Shown: one piece after another, positions 1-8,761 of the stretch
How the letters are laid out: every line of letters starts with the position of its first letter
Numbering within the stretch: the stretch's first letter is position 1
Program-made: the position numbers and the translations under genes
NCBI RefSeq assembly: GCF_023051145.1
Contig: NZ_JALKFS010000005.1
Location: forward strand, 4,419,733 to 4,483,732
Direction: 5' to 3'
DNA length: 64,000 nucleotides
Source of the DNA: Williamsia sp. DF01-3
GTDB lineage: Bacteria > Actinomycetota > Actinomycetes > Mycobacteriales > Mycobacteriaceae
Notes under the pieces: generated by a model
The model's input: the letters and a program-made list of their open reading frames with translations, nothing else
What the model was told of the DNA's origin: nothing
Database searches by the model: none

Positions 1-303
1 CCCGAGTGCGTCACAGATGGCGATGACGTCCGCGACGAGTTCGTCGAGCTGGTAGGCGTCGACCTCGACGGGGCGGGCGCCGGCCGAGTAACCGCGCTGA
101 TCAGGTGCGATCGTCGCGTAACCGGCGTCCCGCAGCAGGTCGGCAACAGCTCTCCAGGATGCTCGCGATTCGGGGAACCCGTGCAGCATCAGCACAGTCC
201 CTGCCGGCGGTGACTCCGGCCGCGACACCGAGATGTCGAACGTCAGATCACCGACGGTCACCTGCTCCGGCGTGGTCCCGCCGCCGTTTGCCCCATTGGT
301 CAC
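1..303 (-). CDS. alpha/beta hydrolase, C-terminal part outside window
   Basis: This is the first 101 codons of an alpha/beta-hydrolase-fold protein. The GTG start is at 303 and the frame is open to the window edge. The visible part has the beta-strand/oxyanion segment VLMLHGFPES (residues 37-46) and the DQRGYS segment (69-74) typical of epoxide hydrolase or haloalkane dehalogenase-like enzymes. The nucleophile elbow and the catalytic Asp and His lie outside the window, so the substrate class cannot be decided. It diverges from the alcohol dehydrogenase operon at 506 across a shared intergenic region that carries a palindrome. The frame stays open upstream of 303, so another start is possible. 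Confidence 0.8.
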   Translation of the reverse strand, partial: MTNGANGGGTTPEQVTVGDLTFDISVSRPESPPAGTVLMLHGFPESRASWRAVADLLRDAGYATIAPDQRGYSAGARPVEVDAYQLDELVADVIAICDALG

Positions 304-342
304 CTGCGGCAGTCTACTGAGCACGCTCCGTCCCACCAATGA

Positions 343-357
343 TTTGCACAGTGCAAA
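343..357. promoter_or_regulatory. Palindromic operator candidate TTTGCACAGTGCAAA
   Basis: A perfect 15-bp palindrome (7-bp arms, one central base) lies in the 202-bp gap between the divergent hydrolase (start 303) and alcohol dehydrogenase (start 506). TTGACA hexamers occur just downstream at 383-388 and 408-413, in the direction of the dehydrogenase operon. The IclR-family regulator encoded in that operon is the obvious candidate to bind here; that is inference. Nothing else is recognisable in the gap. Confidence 0.45.
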
Positions 358-505
358 CACTCTGCGAAAGCGGTTGCGCCACTTGACACTCAGACGCGGG
401 ATTCTCGTTGACAGTACCGCGCTGCTGTGAACTAATGACGGAACAAATGTGACGTGGGTCGCATCGATGGCCGGTGCGTGCACCGGCCGTGATCGGGGAG
501 CGAAC

Positions 506-1501
506 ATGCGGGCAGCTGTGGTCGACACCGGAACGTTCTCGGTGTGCGAGGTCGACGATCCCACACCCGGCCCCGACGATCTGATCCTCGAGGTGAGCGC
601 GTGCGGCATCTGTGGATCAGACATCAAGACCGCCCCCTTTCTGCCCGCGGGAACGATCATGGGACACGAGTTCTCCGGCACCGTTGTCGCTGCCGGGCGC
701 GATGTCGCCGCTCGGTGGCAGATCGGAACGCCGGCGACCGCGATGCCCGTGAGCGGTTGCGGCACATGCCTTTCCTGCGTGTGCGGGGACGTGGCCCGAT
801 GCACGCGGGTCGAGGCGTTCGGCCTGGGTGGACGCGCCGGCGGATTCGCGGAGTACATCCGGGTCAGCGCCCGCGAGACGGTTCGATTCGACGGCGCACC
901 CACCGCGGTCGGCGCGGTCACCGAGCCTCTTGCCGTGGGGTTGCACGCCGTTGCCCGCGGAGCCATCAAGCCCGGCCATCGTGTGCTGATCGTCGGCGCG
1001 GGGCCGGTCGGTATCGCCATCCTGCTCTGGGCAGTCCGCCAAGGCGTCGACGAGATCGTGGTGTCCGATCCGGTCGCCTCCCGGCGTACCTCCGCGGTCC
1101 TCTATGGCGCATCCTCGGTTGTTGATCCCACCGCCGATCACCCAGGTGAGGGTTTCGACGTCGTCTTCGAATGTGTGGGGTCGCGCGGGATGATCGCCGC
1201 CTGCCTCGAATCCGTTGCACCCCGCGGCCGGATCGTGGTGGCCGGAGTGTGCCTCGAAGAGGACGGCTTCATGCCCGTCGCCGGCGTGGTGAAGGACATC
1301 GACATGAGCTTCGTCTCGTACTACACCAGACAGGAGTTCACCCTCGCCGCAAAACTGTTGCAGCACAGCAGGATCGACGTCTCCGACTTCATCACCGGCC
1401 GCGGCGGGCTCGACGACCTCGGCCGGCTGATCACCGAACTGGGGTCGCCGTCGAATCAGCAGAAAGTACTCATCGAACCGCAGCAGGTGCTGGTCGGCTG
1501 A
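506..1501 (+). CDS. Zinc-dependent medium-chain alcohol dehydrogenase
   Basis: This 331-aa MDR-family enzyme probably oxidises an alcohol or polyol to a ketone with NAD(P)+. The catalytic zinc ligands are Cys36 (GICGSD), His54-Glu55 (GHE) and Glu140. The structural zinc lobe is Cys85, Cys88, Cys91 and Cys99. The Rossmann motif GAGPVG is at 164-169. The ATG at 506 is chosen because GGGGAG at 495-500 precedes it with good spacing; a longer reading from 449 lacks this and adds a non-family extension. The gene heads a tight run dehydrogenase-SDR-IclR-monooxygenase. Threonine and sorbitol dehydrogenases are relatives, but the substrate is not evident. Confidence 0.9.
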   Translation: MRAAVVDTGTFSVCEVDDPTPGPDDLILEVSACGICGSDIKTAPFLPAGTIMGHEFSGTVVAAGRDVAARWQIGTPATAMPVSGCGTCLSCVCGDVARCTRVEAFGLGGRAGGFAEYIRVSARETVRFDGAPTAVGAVTEPLAVGLHAVARGAIKPGHRVLIVGAGPVGIAILLWAVRQGVDEIVVSDPVASRRTSAVLYGASSVVDPTADHPGEGFDVVFECVGSRGMIAACLESVAPRGRIVVAGVCLEEDGFMPVAGVVKDIDMSFVSYYTRQEFTLAAKLLQHSRIDVSDFITGRGGLDDLGRLITELGSPSNQQKVLIEPQQVLVG

Positions 1502-1530
1502 CCGGCACCAGTGAGAACACAGGAGCCATC

Positions 1531-2307
1531 ATCAGTAACCACAGCAAGGTCTCGCTTGTCATCGGCGGCGCCTCCGGAATCGGACTCGCAACCTCTCGAC
1601 TACTGGCCGCAGGCGGTGACACCGTTGTCCTGGCCGACGTCAACGCCGAGCAGGCCGCACAGCGGGCAACCGAGATCGGCCCATCGGTCACCGCCAAGCG
1701 GCTCGACGTGACGGACGAGGATTCCGTCGACCGCGCCTTCACCGAGATCGTGGCTGAACACGGCCAGCTCCACAGCGTCGTCAACTGCGCCGGCCTCACG
1801 ATCCCCGGCGCCATCGCCGACCTGGCCCTGGCCGATTGGCAGACCACCATCGATGTCTGCCTCACCGGGGCGTTCCTGGTGACCAAACACTCGGCCAGAC
1901 ACCTCGCGGACGGCGGCAGCCTGATCACCATCGCATCGCTGAACGGCAGGCAGCCGGGAACGGGTATGGCAGCGTACTGCGCCGCGAAAGCCGGCGTGCT
2001 GATGCTGACCGAGGTCGCGGCCCTCGAGCTGGGCGAGCGGAAGATCCGGGTCAACGCGATCTCTCCCGGCCTGGTCGACACCCCTCTCGTTGCGGGTCTG
2101 GCCCTGGTCCCTGGTCTCACCGAGGACTATATCGAGAACACACCCCTCGGCCGCAGTGGACAACCGGAGGAAGTGGCGGAGATGGTCGCATTCCTTGCCT
2201 CAGACCGGGCGTCGTGGGTGAGCGGAGCTGCCTTCGATCTCAACGGCGGCGCACACACCCGCAGATATCCCGACATCCTCAAACACGTGGCAGCAATGGG
2301 TGTTTGA
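1531..2307 (+). CDS. SDR-family dehydrogenase, apparent AUC start
   Basis: A classical short-chain dehydrogenase of 258 aa: cofactor motif GGASGIG (12-18), NCAG (85-88), catalytic Ser136, Tyr149 and Lys153, and a PG segment after the sixth strand. No ATG, GTG or TTG lies near the N-terminus in this frame. A good Shine-Dalgarno AGGAG (1521-1525) sits 5 nt before ATC at 1531, and starting there gives exactly the family N-terminus (SNHSKVSLVIGGASG). I therefore place the start at ATC; an in-frame CTG at 1498 overlapping the preceding stop is the alternative, or a miscalled ATG. It is likely co-transcribed with the dehydrogenase 29 nt upstream and overlaps the regulator downstream by 1 nt. Confidence 0.85.
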   Translation: MSNHSKVSLVIGGASGIGLATSRLLAAGGDTVVLADVNAEQAAQRATEIGPSVTAKRLDVTDEDSVDRAFTEIVAEHGQLHSVVNCAGLTIPGAIADLALADWQTTIDVCLTGAFLVTKHSARHLADGGSLITIASLNGRQPGTGMAAYCAAKAGVLMLTEVAALELGERKIRVNAISPGLVDTPLVAGLALVPGLTEDYIENTPLGRSGQPEEVAEMVAFLASDRASWVSGAAFDLNGGAHTRRYPDILKHVAAMGV

Positions 2308-3200
2308 TGGTCAGACGTTCACCCCAGACCGAACGATTGGTGGAGATCGTCGAGTACTTGGCCGACCGCCCCACCGACGGGCGCAGCCTGGCCGATATCT
2401 CTCGAACCCTGGGGGCCGACAAGGCGACATTGTTCCCGATGCTGACCGAGCTGACCCGGGTGGGCTGGGTGGTCAAACACCCGACCAAGAAGACCTACCG
2501 GCTCGGACCCCGGCTCGCCCCCGTGGGTGATTCGGCGAGGATCGCCGTCAACGCGATCGCGCCGGCCCGTAAACCCATGTCGCGGTTGGCCATCGAGTCG
2601 GGCAACGTGTGCTGCCTGATCGTGCCGTCCGGCGGCGACCTCGTGGTCGCCGAGGTGGCCCATCCCGAACCGGACGACCGCCCGCTCCTCGGTGTGCGAG
2701 CCGGGGACAAGATCACCCATCGGCCGCCGCTGGGTTCGGTCTTGGTGGCGTGGGCAGACGACTTCGCCATCACCGCGTGGCTGGACCGCAATCCCGTTGT
2801 CGCCGAGGACTCGAGCCGGTATCGGGCGGTGCTCGACCTCATCCGGAACCGGCGTTTCGCGGTGGAGCAGTACCCGCCGGAGCCCGCAGCCTTCCGCGAC
2901 GTGGCGGTCTCGGCGACATCCATTGCCTACGGTTCCGAGCGCGCATCCCGGTTCACCCGAGGCCAGGAGGAACGACTCAACGTGGAGATGCTCGTCGGTG
3001 AGATAGACGACGCCCAGCTCTACCGGCCGCTCTCGGTCAATTCACCTGTCTTCGACCGCGAGAGAACGGTCGTCGGATCGCTGTGCCTGCTCGACGTGCC
3101 GGAAGCGATCACCGGTGGCGAACTCCGCGACATCGGACATCGGTTGCGGGACACCGCAGACGACATCACCGCCGAGCTGGGTGGAGTGGTACCGGGGTGA
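2307..3200 (+). CDS. IclR-family transcriptional regulator
   Basis: A 297-aa regulator. The N-terminal winged helix-turn-helix (about residues 8-68) includes GRSLADISRTLGADKATLFPMLTELTR-type sequence, and an IclR effector domain follows (about 85-290, with SGGDLVVAEVAHPE and VVGSLCLLDVP segments). The start ATG overlaps the SDR stop as TGATG, and its stop overlaps the GTG of the next gene, so it is embedded in the operon it presumably controls. The effector is probably an intermediate of the local pathway. It is slightly longer than the usual 250-280 aa. Confidence 0.85.
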   Translation: MVRRSPQTERLVEIVEYLADRPTDGRSLADISRTLGADKATLFPMLTELTRVGWVVKHPTKKTYRLGPRLAPVGDSARIAVNAIAPARKPMSRLAIESGNVCCLIVPSGGDLVVAEVAHPEPDDRPLLGVRAGDKITHRPPLGSVLVAWADDFAITAWLDRNPVVAEDSSRYRAVLDLIRNRRFAVEQYPPEPAAFRDVAVSATSIAYGSERASRFTRGQEERLNVEMLVGEIDDAQLYRPLSVNSPVFDRERTVVGSLCLLDVPEAITGGELRDIGHRLRDTADDITAELGGVVPG

Positions 3201-4663
3201 GCACTGCGCGCGATCCGCAGGCGCATCCATCGGTCGGGACTGCCGTCATCGGAGCCGGGTTCTCCGGCATCGCCGTGGCTCTGAAGCTGCAGGCTGCCGG
3301 TGAGGGCGACTTCGTGGTCTACGACAAGGCCGACGCCGTCGGGGGTACATGGCAGGCCAACACGTACCCGGGTGCCGCCTGCGACGCACCTTCTCATGTC
3401 TACAGCTTTTCGTTTGCCCAGCAGGTCGACTGGTCTCGGCGCTTCGCGCCCGGTCCGGAGATCCGCGATTATCTTCAGCGCTGCGTCGACGAGGCCGGGA
3501 TCACCGAACGGTTCCGCCTGGGCGTGGGCGTCACGTCCGCGACGTGGCGCGACGACCGGTGGGAGCTCGAGCTGACCGACGGCTCCCGGGTGGACGCGCA
3601 GGTTGTGGTCTGTGCGACAGGCCAACTCGACATCCCGGTCGTTCCCGACATCGACGGTCTGGAGACGTTCTCCGGCCCGGCCTTTCACACTGCGCGATGG
3701 CGGCACGATGTCGATCTGGCCGGGAAGCGGGTCGCCGTCATCGGCACAGGGGCCAGCGCCGTACAGGTGATCCCGGCCATCGCAGAGGAGGTCGAACACC
3801 TCACCGTCTTCCAGCGCTCCGCTCCGTTTGTGTTCCCGAAACCGGACGGTTCGTACGGTCCCGGCATCCGCGCGGTGTACCGGCGCTATCCGCTGCTCAG
3901 GAGCGCCGCCCGACAACTGATGTGGCTCTACCTCGAGTTCTTCGGCATGTTCTTCTGGCGATGGCCCCGGATGCTCACCTCTCTGGCCCTGATCCACCGA
4001 ATCATGTTGCGGCACACAGTGCGTGATCCAGTCTTGCGTACAGCGCTCACTCCGGACCACCGGATCGGATGCAAACGGATCCTGATCGCGGACGGCTACC
4101 ACGAGAGCCTGCAGCGTCCGAATGTCACCGTGTCCACCGACACGATCATCGGTGTCCGGCCCGGTCGGGTCGAGACCGATGCCGGACCATGTCCGATCGA
4201 CGTTCTGGTCTTCGCCACGGGCTTTGCCACGTCCGGTTTTGCCGGCAGCGTGTCGTTCACCGGACGTGACGGATTGACACTGCACGACAAGTGGGCCGGC
4301 GCGCCCGAGGCCTACCTGGGACTCTCGGTGCCCGACTTCCCCAACCTCTTTTTCATGTACGGCCCCAACACCAATCTCGGCTCGGGGTCGGTGATCTACC
4401 TGATGGAGGCCCAAGCCGACCACGTCGTCGCTGCGGTCAAGCGTCTGCGGCGCGGCGCCGTCAGCGTCCTCGAAGTGCGCCGAAAAGTGTTCACCGACTT
4501 CATGACCGCGGTGCGCACGGGGCAACCGGGCACGGTGTGGGCGTCGGGATGCGACAGCTGGTACAAGCAGGCGGACGGGCTCGACACCCACAATTGGCCC
4601 TGGTCCATGTCTCGATACCGGCGGATGACCCGCAGGGTGGGCCCGGAGGTGTACGGCGTCTAG
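3197..4663 (+). CDS. Baeyer-Villiger-type flavin monooxygenase
   Basis: A 488-aa FAD/NADPH monooxygenase expected to insert oxygen next to a ketone, giving an ester or lactone. The FAD-binding GAGFSG is at 19-24, GGTW at 49-52, and NADPH-binding GTGASA at 183-188. The Baeyer-Villiger fingerprint F158-x-G160-x3-H164-x3-W168 is present, although the next residue is Arg, not the usual Pro or Asp. The GTG at 3197 is chosen because it overlaps the IclR stop (GTGA); the upstream frame codes the regulator. The stop overlaps the convergent acyl-CoA ligase gene by 4 bp. Confidence 0.85.
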   Translation: MSTARDPQAHPSVGTAVIGAGFSGIAVALKLQAAGEGDFVVYDKADAVGGTWQANTYPGAACDAPSHVYSFSFAQQVDWSRRFAPGPEIRDYLQRCVDEAGITERFRLGVGVTSATWRDDRWELELTDGSRVDAQVVVCATGQLDIPVVPDIDGLETFSGPAFHTARWRHDVDLAGKRVAVIGTGASAVQVIPAIAEEVEHLTVFQRSAPFVFPKPDGSYGPGIRAVYRRYPLLRSAARQLMWLYLEFFGMFFWRWPRMLTSLALIHRIMLRHTVRDPVLRTALTPDHRIGCKRILIADGYHESLQRPNVTVSTDTIIGVRPGRVETDAGPCPIDVLVFATGFATSGFAGSVSFTGRDGLTLHDKWAGAPEAYLGLSVPDFPNLFFMYGPNTNLGSGSVIYLMEAQADHVVAAVKRLRRGAVSVLEVRRKVFTDFMTAVRTGQPGTVWASGCDSWYKQADGLDTHNWPWSMSRYRRMTRRVGPEVYGV

Positions 4664-6249
4664 TGCACCGCCGTGCTGGCGATGTCGTAGGAGGTGCCGC
4701 GCGCCTCACGGATCCACAGTTCACCGGTGCCTGGGGTCGGCCCTTCGGCCACCAGTGCACGCTTGAGCACCTTGTTCGTCGCGGTGGACGGCAGATCGTC
4801 TGCCACTCGCACGTAACGCGGCCACGCCTTGGGCGATAGGTCGGGCTGGGCAGCCAAGAACTCCTCGAACCGCTCCGGGGTGAGCGTGGCGTCGTCCTGC
4901 AGCACGATCGCGGCCATCACCTGGTCACCGACCGCGACGTCGGGAACCGCGTACACAGCAACCCGATTGAGCTCTGGTAGGCGCAGCAAGATCCGCTCGA
5001 TGGGTGCGGCAGCCATGTTCTCTCCGTCGACCCGCATCCAGTCAGCGGTACGGCCGGCGAGGTAGATCCACCCATCGGCATCGCGGTAGGCCAGATCTCC
5101 GGACCAGAACATCCCGTGACGCATCCGATCCTCCGTGGCGCCGGGGTCGTTGTAGTAGCCCGAGAAGAATCCTGCCCCTTCGAGATTGACCAGTTCACCG
5201 ACCGCCTCATCGGCATTGGCCAGCGCACCCGATTCGTCGAACTGCGCCACGGCACATTCTTCGATGGTGGTGGAGTTGTAGATCGCGACCCCCGGAAAGC
5301 CCTTACCGATCGACCCCAGGGGCGTGCCCTCTTCGCGGGTGATGATCACAGCACTCTCGGTGGAGCCGAAACCGTCCCAGACGGTGCAGCCGAAACGCCG
5401 GCCGAACTCGATGATGTCGCGGTCGGTTGCCTCGTTGCCAAAGGCCACCCGGAGCTGGTTGTCTGCATCGTCGGGTCGCTCTTCGGTGGCCAGCACGTAC
5501 GCCAGCGGCTTGCCGACGTAGTTCATGTACGTTGCGCCGTACCGCCGGATGTCGTCGACGAAGCGTGATGCCGAGAACGTGGCCGGAGCCATGGCGGCCC
5601 CGGCGTTGACGGCCACACTCCAGCCGGCGAGCACCGCGTTGGAATGGAACAGCGGCATGGAGAGGTAACACGTGTCGGCCGGACCCAGTTCGTACTTCTC
5701 CGTGAGCATCTGACCCGCGAACAGCACCATCATGTGAGCCACCTGAACCGCTTTGGGATCACCGCTGGTTCCCGAGGTGAAGATCATCATGAAGGTGTCG
5801 GTGACCTGCGCCTCGTGGTGCGGGACAAGAGGTCCCGCGTCGCGCTTGAGCTGGGTCCACTCCGCCGAGTCCGTGGTGAAGACCCGCACGCCCGGCAATG
5901 ACAGACCGTCCAGGAGTGGCAGGTGTTCGGCGTCGGTGATCAGGATCTGGCAGTCCGCACGCACGATGTCGGCAACCAGCCCCGGACCCCGCCGGGTGTT
6001 GTTGATGCCGCACAGGACGTAGCCGCCCAGACCTGCAGCCGCCATGGCGCTGAGCATGTCCGGGGTGTTGGCCAGCAGCACACCCACGTGCAGGGGGCGC
6101 TCCTTGTCGGCGACGCCGATCAGCGCCGATGCCTGCGCTTCGGCGTCGGCGATGTGTTCGCTCCAGGTCCACGTCTGGTCGCCGTACTTCACCGCCACAT
6201 TCGTGTCGTCAGCGCGTTGACGGAGAAGTTGCTGAATCGTGTCGGCCAT
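4660..6249 (-). CDS. Acyl-CoA ligase (FadD17/FadD1-like, AMP-forming)
   Basis: A 529-aa ANL-superfamily enzyme that activates a carboxylic acid to its CoA thioester through an acyl-AMP. Visible motifs are the P-loop TSGTSGDPK (158-166), A5 WDGFGSTES (291-299), SGDLAYRD (383-390), AGRTADWMR (398-406) and the C-terminal catalytic Lys493 (TNKVLK). Overall sequence recalls mycobacterial FadD17/FadD1, which act in steroid or fatty-acid side-chain breakdown. It leads a minus-strand segment with a hydrolase and a flavin monooxygenase upstream, so the acid is probably the product of those steps. Confidence 0.88.
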   Translation of the reverse strand: MADTIQQLLRQRADDTNVAVKYGDQTWTWSEHIADAEAQASALIGVADKERPLHVGVLLANTPDMLSAMAAAGLGGYVLCGINNTRRGPGLVADIVRADCQILITDAEHLPLLDGLSLPGVRVFTTDSAEWTQLKRDAGPLVPHHEAQVTDTFMMIFTSGTSGDPKAVQVAHMMVLFAGQMLTEKYELGPADTCYLSMPLFHSNAVLAGWSVAVNAGAAMAPATFSASRFVDDIRRYGATYMNYVGKPLAYVLATEERPDDADNQLRVAFGNEATDRDIIEFGRRFGCTVWDGFGSTESAVIITREEGTPLGSIGKGFPGVAIYNSTTIEECAVAQFDESGALANADEAVGELVNLEGAGFFSGYYNDPGATEDRMRHGMFWSGDLAYRDADGWIYLAGRTADWMRVDGENMAAAPIERILLRLPELNRVAVYAVPDVAVGDQVMAAIVLQDDATLTPERFEEFLAAQPDLSPKAWPRYVRVADDLPSTATNKVLKRALVAEGPTPGTGELWIREARGTSYDIASTAVH

Positions 6250-6300
6250 CGTTACCTCGATCTGTTCGGAACTGGACGTTTATCGGACTCGGCTGCGGCG

Positions 6301-7280
6301 TCAGCCGGCGGCCACGGGTTCGGCGGCAGCGGAGGACTTGTGCCGGGGTTCGTCGTTCGCCGGTGCCGCAAGGTGTCGGCGGAGAAACGAGATCTGATGG
6401 GCCACAGCCGATTCGAAGCAGTCCTGACCGGGCCACACACCGAAGTGGTCGCACGGATAGTGGCGCACCTCGGCCCGCGCCGTGAACGCCGCCTTGCCCG
6501 CGGCGTGCGGGGGTGCACTGCGGTCGAAGTCCGCCACCTGCACCAGCACGGGGCACCGCACATCCTTGGCCGACTTGTCGGCCCGGAGGCGACCCAGCTC
6601 GAGCCCGATGCTCGCGTCGATCTCGTTGCGCCAGCTGGGCCCCGCGATGGCCATGTAGTCCGCGTAAGAACCGTCCAGTGTCAGAGCTGCGACCTCGCCC
6701 GGGCTGCCCACGATCGGCATCATGACCCCGTCGCCGCCTCGAAACCCTGACAGTCGGCTGCGCACTCCTGCCGCAGTGGATTTCGCGATGGCCGAGACGG
6801 GGTGATGCGCGAAGGCGAGCCGGCCGGCGGCGGCGCCGTTCACCAGCGGTGTGAGCGAGACGACCGCGCAGACGTCGTCTCGGCCCGCGGCTGCGGTCAA
6901 CACGTGTCCCCCGGAAAGCGAGACCCCCACAGCACAATCCGGTTCGGATCCACACCCGGCAGGGCGGCCGCGGTTGTCATCGCGGCGCGGTAGTCGTCGA
7001 TCTGGCCGCTGATCGACACCGTCTGTCTCGGTGAGCCGTCGGAGTCACCGAACCCGCGGTAGTCGAACGCCAAGACGTCCATACCTGCCGCGGCAATCTT
7101 CTCGGCGAAAGGCGCGAGTCCGGAATCCTTGGTGCCGCCCAACCCGTGCGCCATCACCACCACCGGCCTGCCGGCCGGGCCATCGAGCGCATCAGTGGTC
7201 GCGGTGAAGTGCCAGGCAGCGCAACGGGTCCCGCCCGACTCGAAGCTGACGTCACTGAGAGTGTTCTCGGTTGAGCTCAT
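6301..7280 (-). pseudogene. alpha/beta hydrolase broken by a one-base frameshift
   Basis: Read with one base added, this is a 326-aa dienelactone-hydrolase-like protein. The N-terminal half starts at ATG 7280, contains VVVMAHGLGGTKD and runs to LWG at about 6929. The C-terminal half continues in another frame as VSLSGGHVL and keeps the late PCDHFGVW histidine region. The break lies in a run of five C on the given strand (6924-6928): six would restore the nucleophile elbow G-V-S-L-S-G-G. Because rpoC in this record has a similar defect, a sequence error is as likely as real decay. The start is 1 nt from the stop of the monooxygenase gene, so the two form an operon; the product would hydrolyse an ester or lactone. 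Confidence 0.8.
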
Positions 7281-7281
7281 C

Positions 7282-8628
7282 TCAGGACACCCCCGCCCAT
7301 GCCGGTGCACCCAATTCTCGGGCACGGCGCAACCCCGTCGGCAATTCCTTCACCCTCATGTCGTGCTCGTAGATGAAGAAATCGACCTGCTGCGTGTGTC
7401 GCGGGCGATCGAGCATGTGGCCGGTGTACTTCTGCTGGTCGCTGATGATGACCTCTTCCATTTCGGCCACCGGCGGCAGCCGGTAGCGACCGGCCGCGTA
7501 CGCCGCGACGAGGCGGGACTGGCACTCGACAAACGGGAACAACGTGGGTGTCGACTGGGCGAATCCGACAAACGCCAGGTCGTCTATACCCGGCTTGAAC
7601 ATCCGCTTGTACAGCGGGATGTGGTTGTCGGGAGCGCTCACGAAGTCCTCGTCGAAGAACGGGAAGGTGATGTTGTACCCCGTGGCGTAGACGATGATGT
7701 CGAAGTCGGACTGAGTGTTGTCGTCGAAATGCACTGTGGCCCCGTCGAGGCGACTGACATTGGGCTTGGGGATGACATCGCCCGAGCCGAGCCGCAACGG
7801 GAGTTCCACCGACTGCGTCGGATGCGCCTCGAAGAACTTGTGATTGGGAGTGGGCAACCCGAAGTTCTCCGGCCGCCCCGCACTGAGCGGCTGGCCGAGC
7901 TGCACCAGCTTTCGCTGCCATGACAGCGGGATGTGGGGACTGGTCTTGAAGTACTTGTCCGCAGGTCGGCCCGCGATGTACTTGGGGACGATCCAGGCAC
8001 CGGACCGGGTGGACAGCGTCACATGGTTGCTCAATGCCTTCGACGACAGCTCCACCGCGATGTCGGCCGCGCTGTTGCCGATACCCACCACCAGGATCCG
8101 CTTGCCGGTGAACGAGAGCGGGGTCTGCGGATCGACGTAGTGGTGGGCGTGAATCGACTCACCGGTGAACTCGCCGGGAAAGTCCGCCATGCGCGGGTCC
8201 CAGTGGTGCCCATTGGCAACCACCAGGAAATCGAACAGCCTCGTCTGCCCGTCCTGCGTCTGCAGTTCCCAGCCCCCGGAGTCCAGACGCCGGGCATGCT
8301 TGACGCCGTTCTCGAACTCGATGTTGTCCTTGAGGTCGAACGCCTCGGCATAGTCCTCGAGATACGACTTGATCTGCGTGTGGTGCGGAAAGTCCGGGTA
8401 GTGCTCCGGCATCGGGAAGTCACGGAAAGACAGCCGGTGTTTCGAAGTGTCGATGTGCAGCGAGCGGTAAGCGCTACTGTGCCCGTTGGGGTTTCCGAAC
8501 GCCCAATTGCCGCCGATCCGGTCGGACATCTCGAAGCACGTGTACGGCACGCCGTAGTCGGCCAGCATCTTGCCGGCGGTCAGACCGCTGATTCCGGCGC
8601 CGATGATGGCGGTGGTGGGTCCTGGCAT
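7282..8628 (-). CDS. Flavin-containing monooxygenase (FMO type)
   Basis: A 448-aa class B flavoprotein monooxygenase. FAD-binding GAGISG is at 10-15, GGNW at 39-42, the FMO fingerprint F154-x-G156-x3-H160-x3-Y164 is intact, and NADPH-binding GIGNSAAD is at 182-189. The Tyr instead of Trp at the end of the fingerprint separates it from the Baeyer-Villiger enzyme at 3197, though some FMOs also oxygenate ketones. It is divergent from a TetR regulator, with two operator-like repeats between them, and is followed by the frameshifted hydrolase and the acyl-CoA ligase. Confidence 0.9.
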   Translation of the reverse strand: MPGPTTAIIGAGISGLTAGKMLADYGVPYTCFEMSDRIGGNWAFGNPNGHSSAYRSLHIDTSKHRLSFRDFPMPEHYPDFPHHTQIKSYLEDYAEAFDLKDNIEFENGVKHARRLDSGGWELQTQDGQTRLFDFLVVANGHHWDPRMADFPGEFTGESIHAHHYVDPQTPLSFTGKRILVVGIGNSAADIAVELSSKALSNHVTLSTRSGAWIVPKYIAGRPADKYFKTSPHIPLSWQRKLVQLGQPLSAGRPENFGLPTPNHKFFEAHPTQSVELPLRLGSGDVIPKPNVSRLDGATVHFDDNTQSDFDIIVYATGYNITFPFFDEDFVSAPDNHIPLYKRMFKPGIDDLAFVGFAQSTPTLFPFVECQSRLVAAYAAGRYRLPPVAEMEEVIISDQQKYTGHMLDRPRHTQQVDFFIYEHDMRVKELPTGLRRARELGAPAWAGVS

Positions 8629-8652
8629 AGCGGCTCCTAGCGAGCGAAGTAG

Positions 8653-8703
8653 ACAGAAACTAGAATCTGTTCACACGGAGAGTACACAGAATCGAGAATC
8701 TGT
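8653..8703. promoter_or_regulatory. Twin TetR operator repeats
   Basis: Two near-identical 18-bp imperfect palindromes lie in the 133-bp gap between the divergent monooxygenase and TetR genes: ACAGAAACTAGAATCTGT (8653-8670) and ACAGAATCGAGAATCTGT (8686-8703). They differ only in the centre (ACT versus TCG), and their centres are 33 bp apart, about three helical turns, so two dimers would bind the same DNA face. An outer GTAGACAGA / TCTGTCTAC pair makes the whole block inverted-symmetric. They probably control both promoters. Confidence 0.7.
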
Positions 8704-8761
8704 CTACGCGTTTTGGTACGTTTGCCCCTGCCCGGCCGACAACAGCGAGGACCCATCGCCC

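Noticed and set aside
431-462. GlxR/CRP-like TGTGA half-sites before the dehydrogenase operon
   Set aside because: Only unpaired TGTGA halves are present; no correctly spaced TCACA partner completes a site.
3020-4591. 523-codon minus-strand frame opposite the Baeyer-Villiger enzyme
   Set aside because: It is antisense to a gene with intact family fingerprints and shows only shadow composition.
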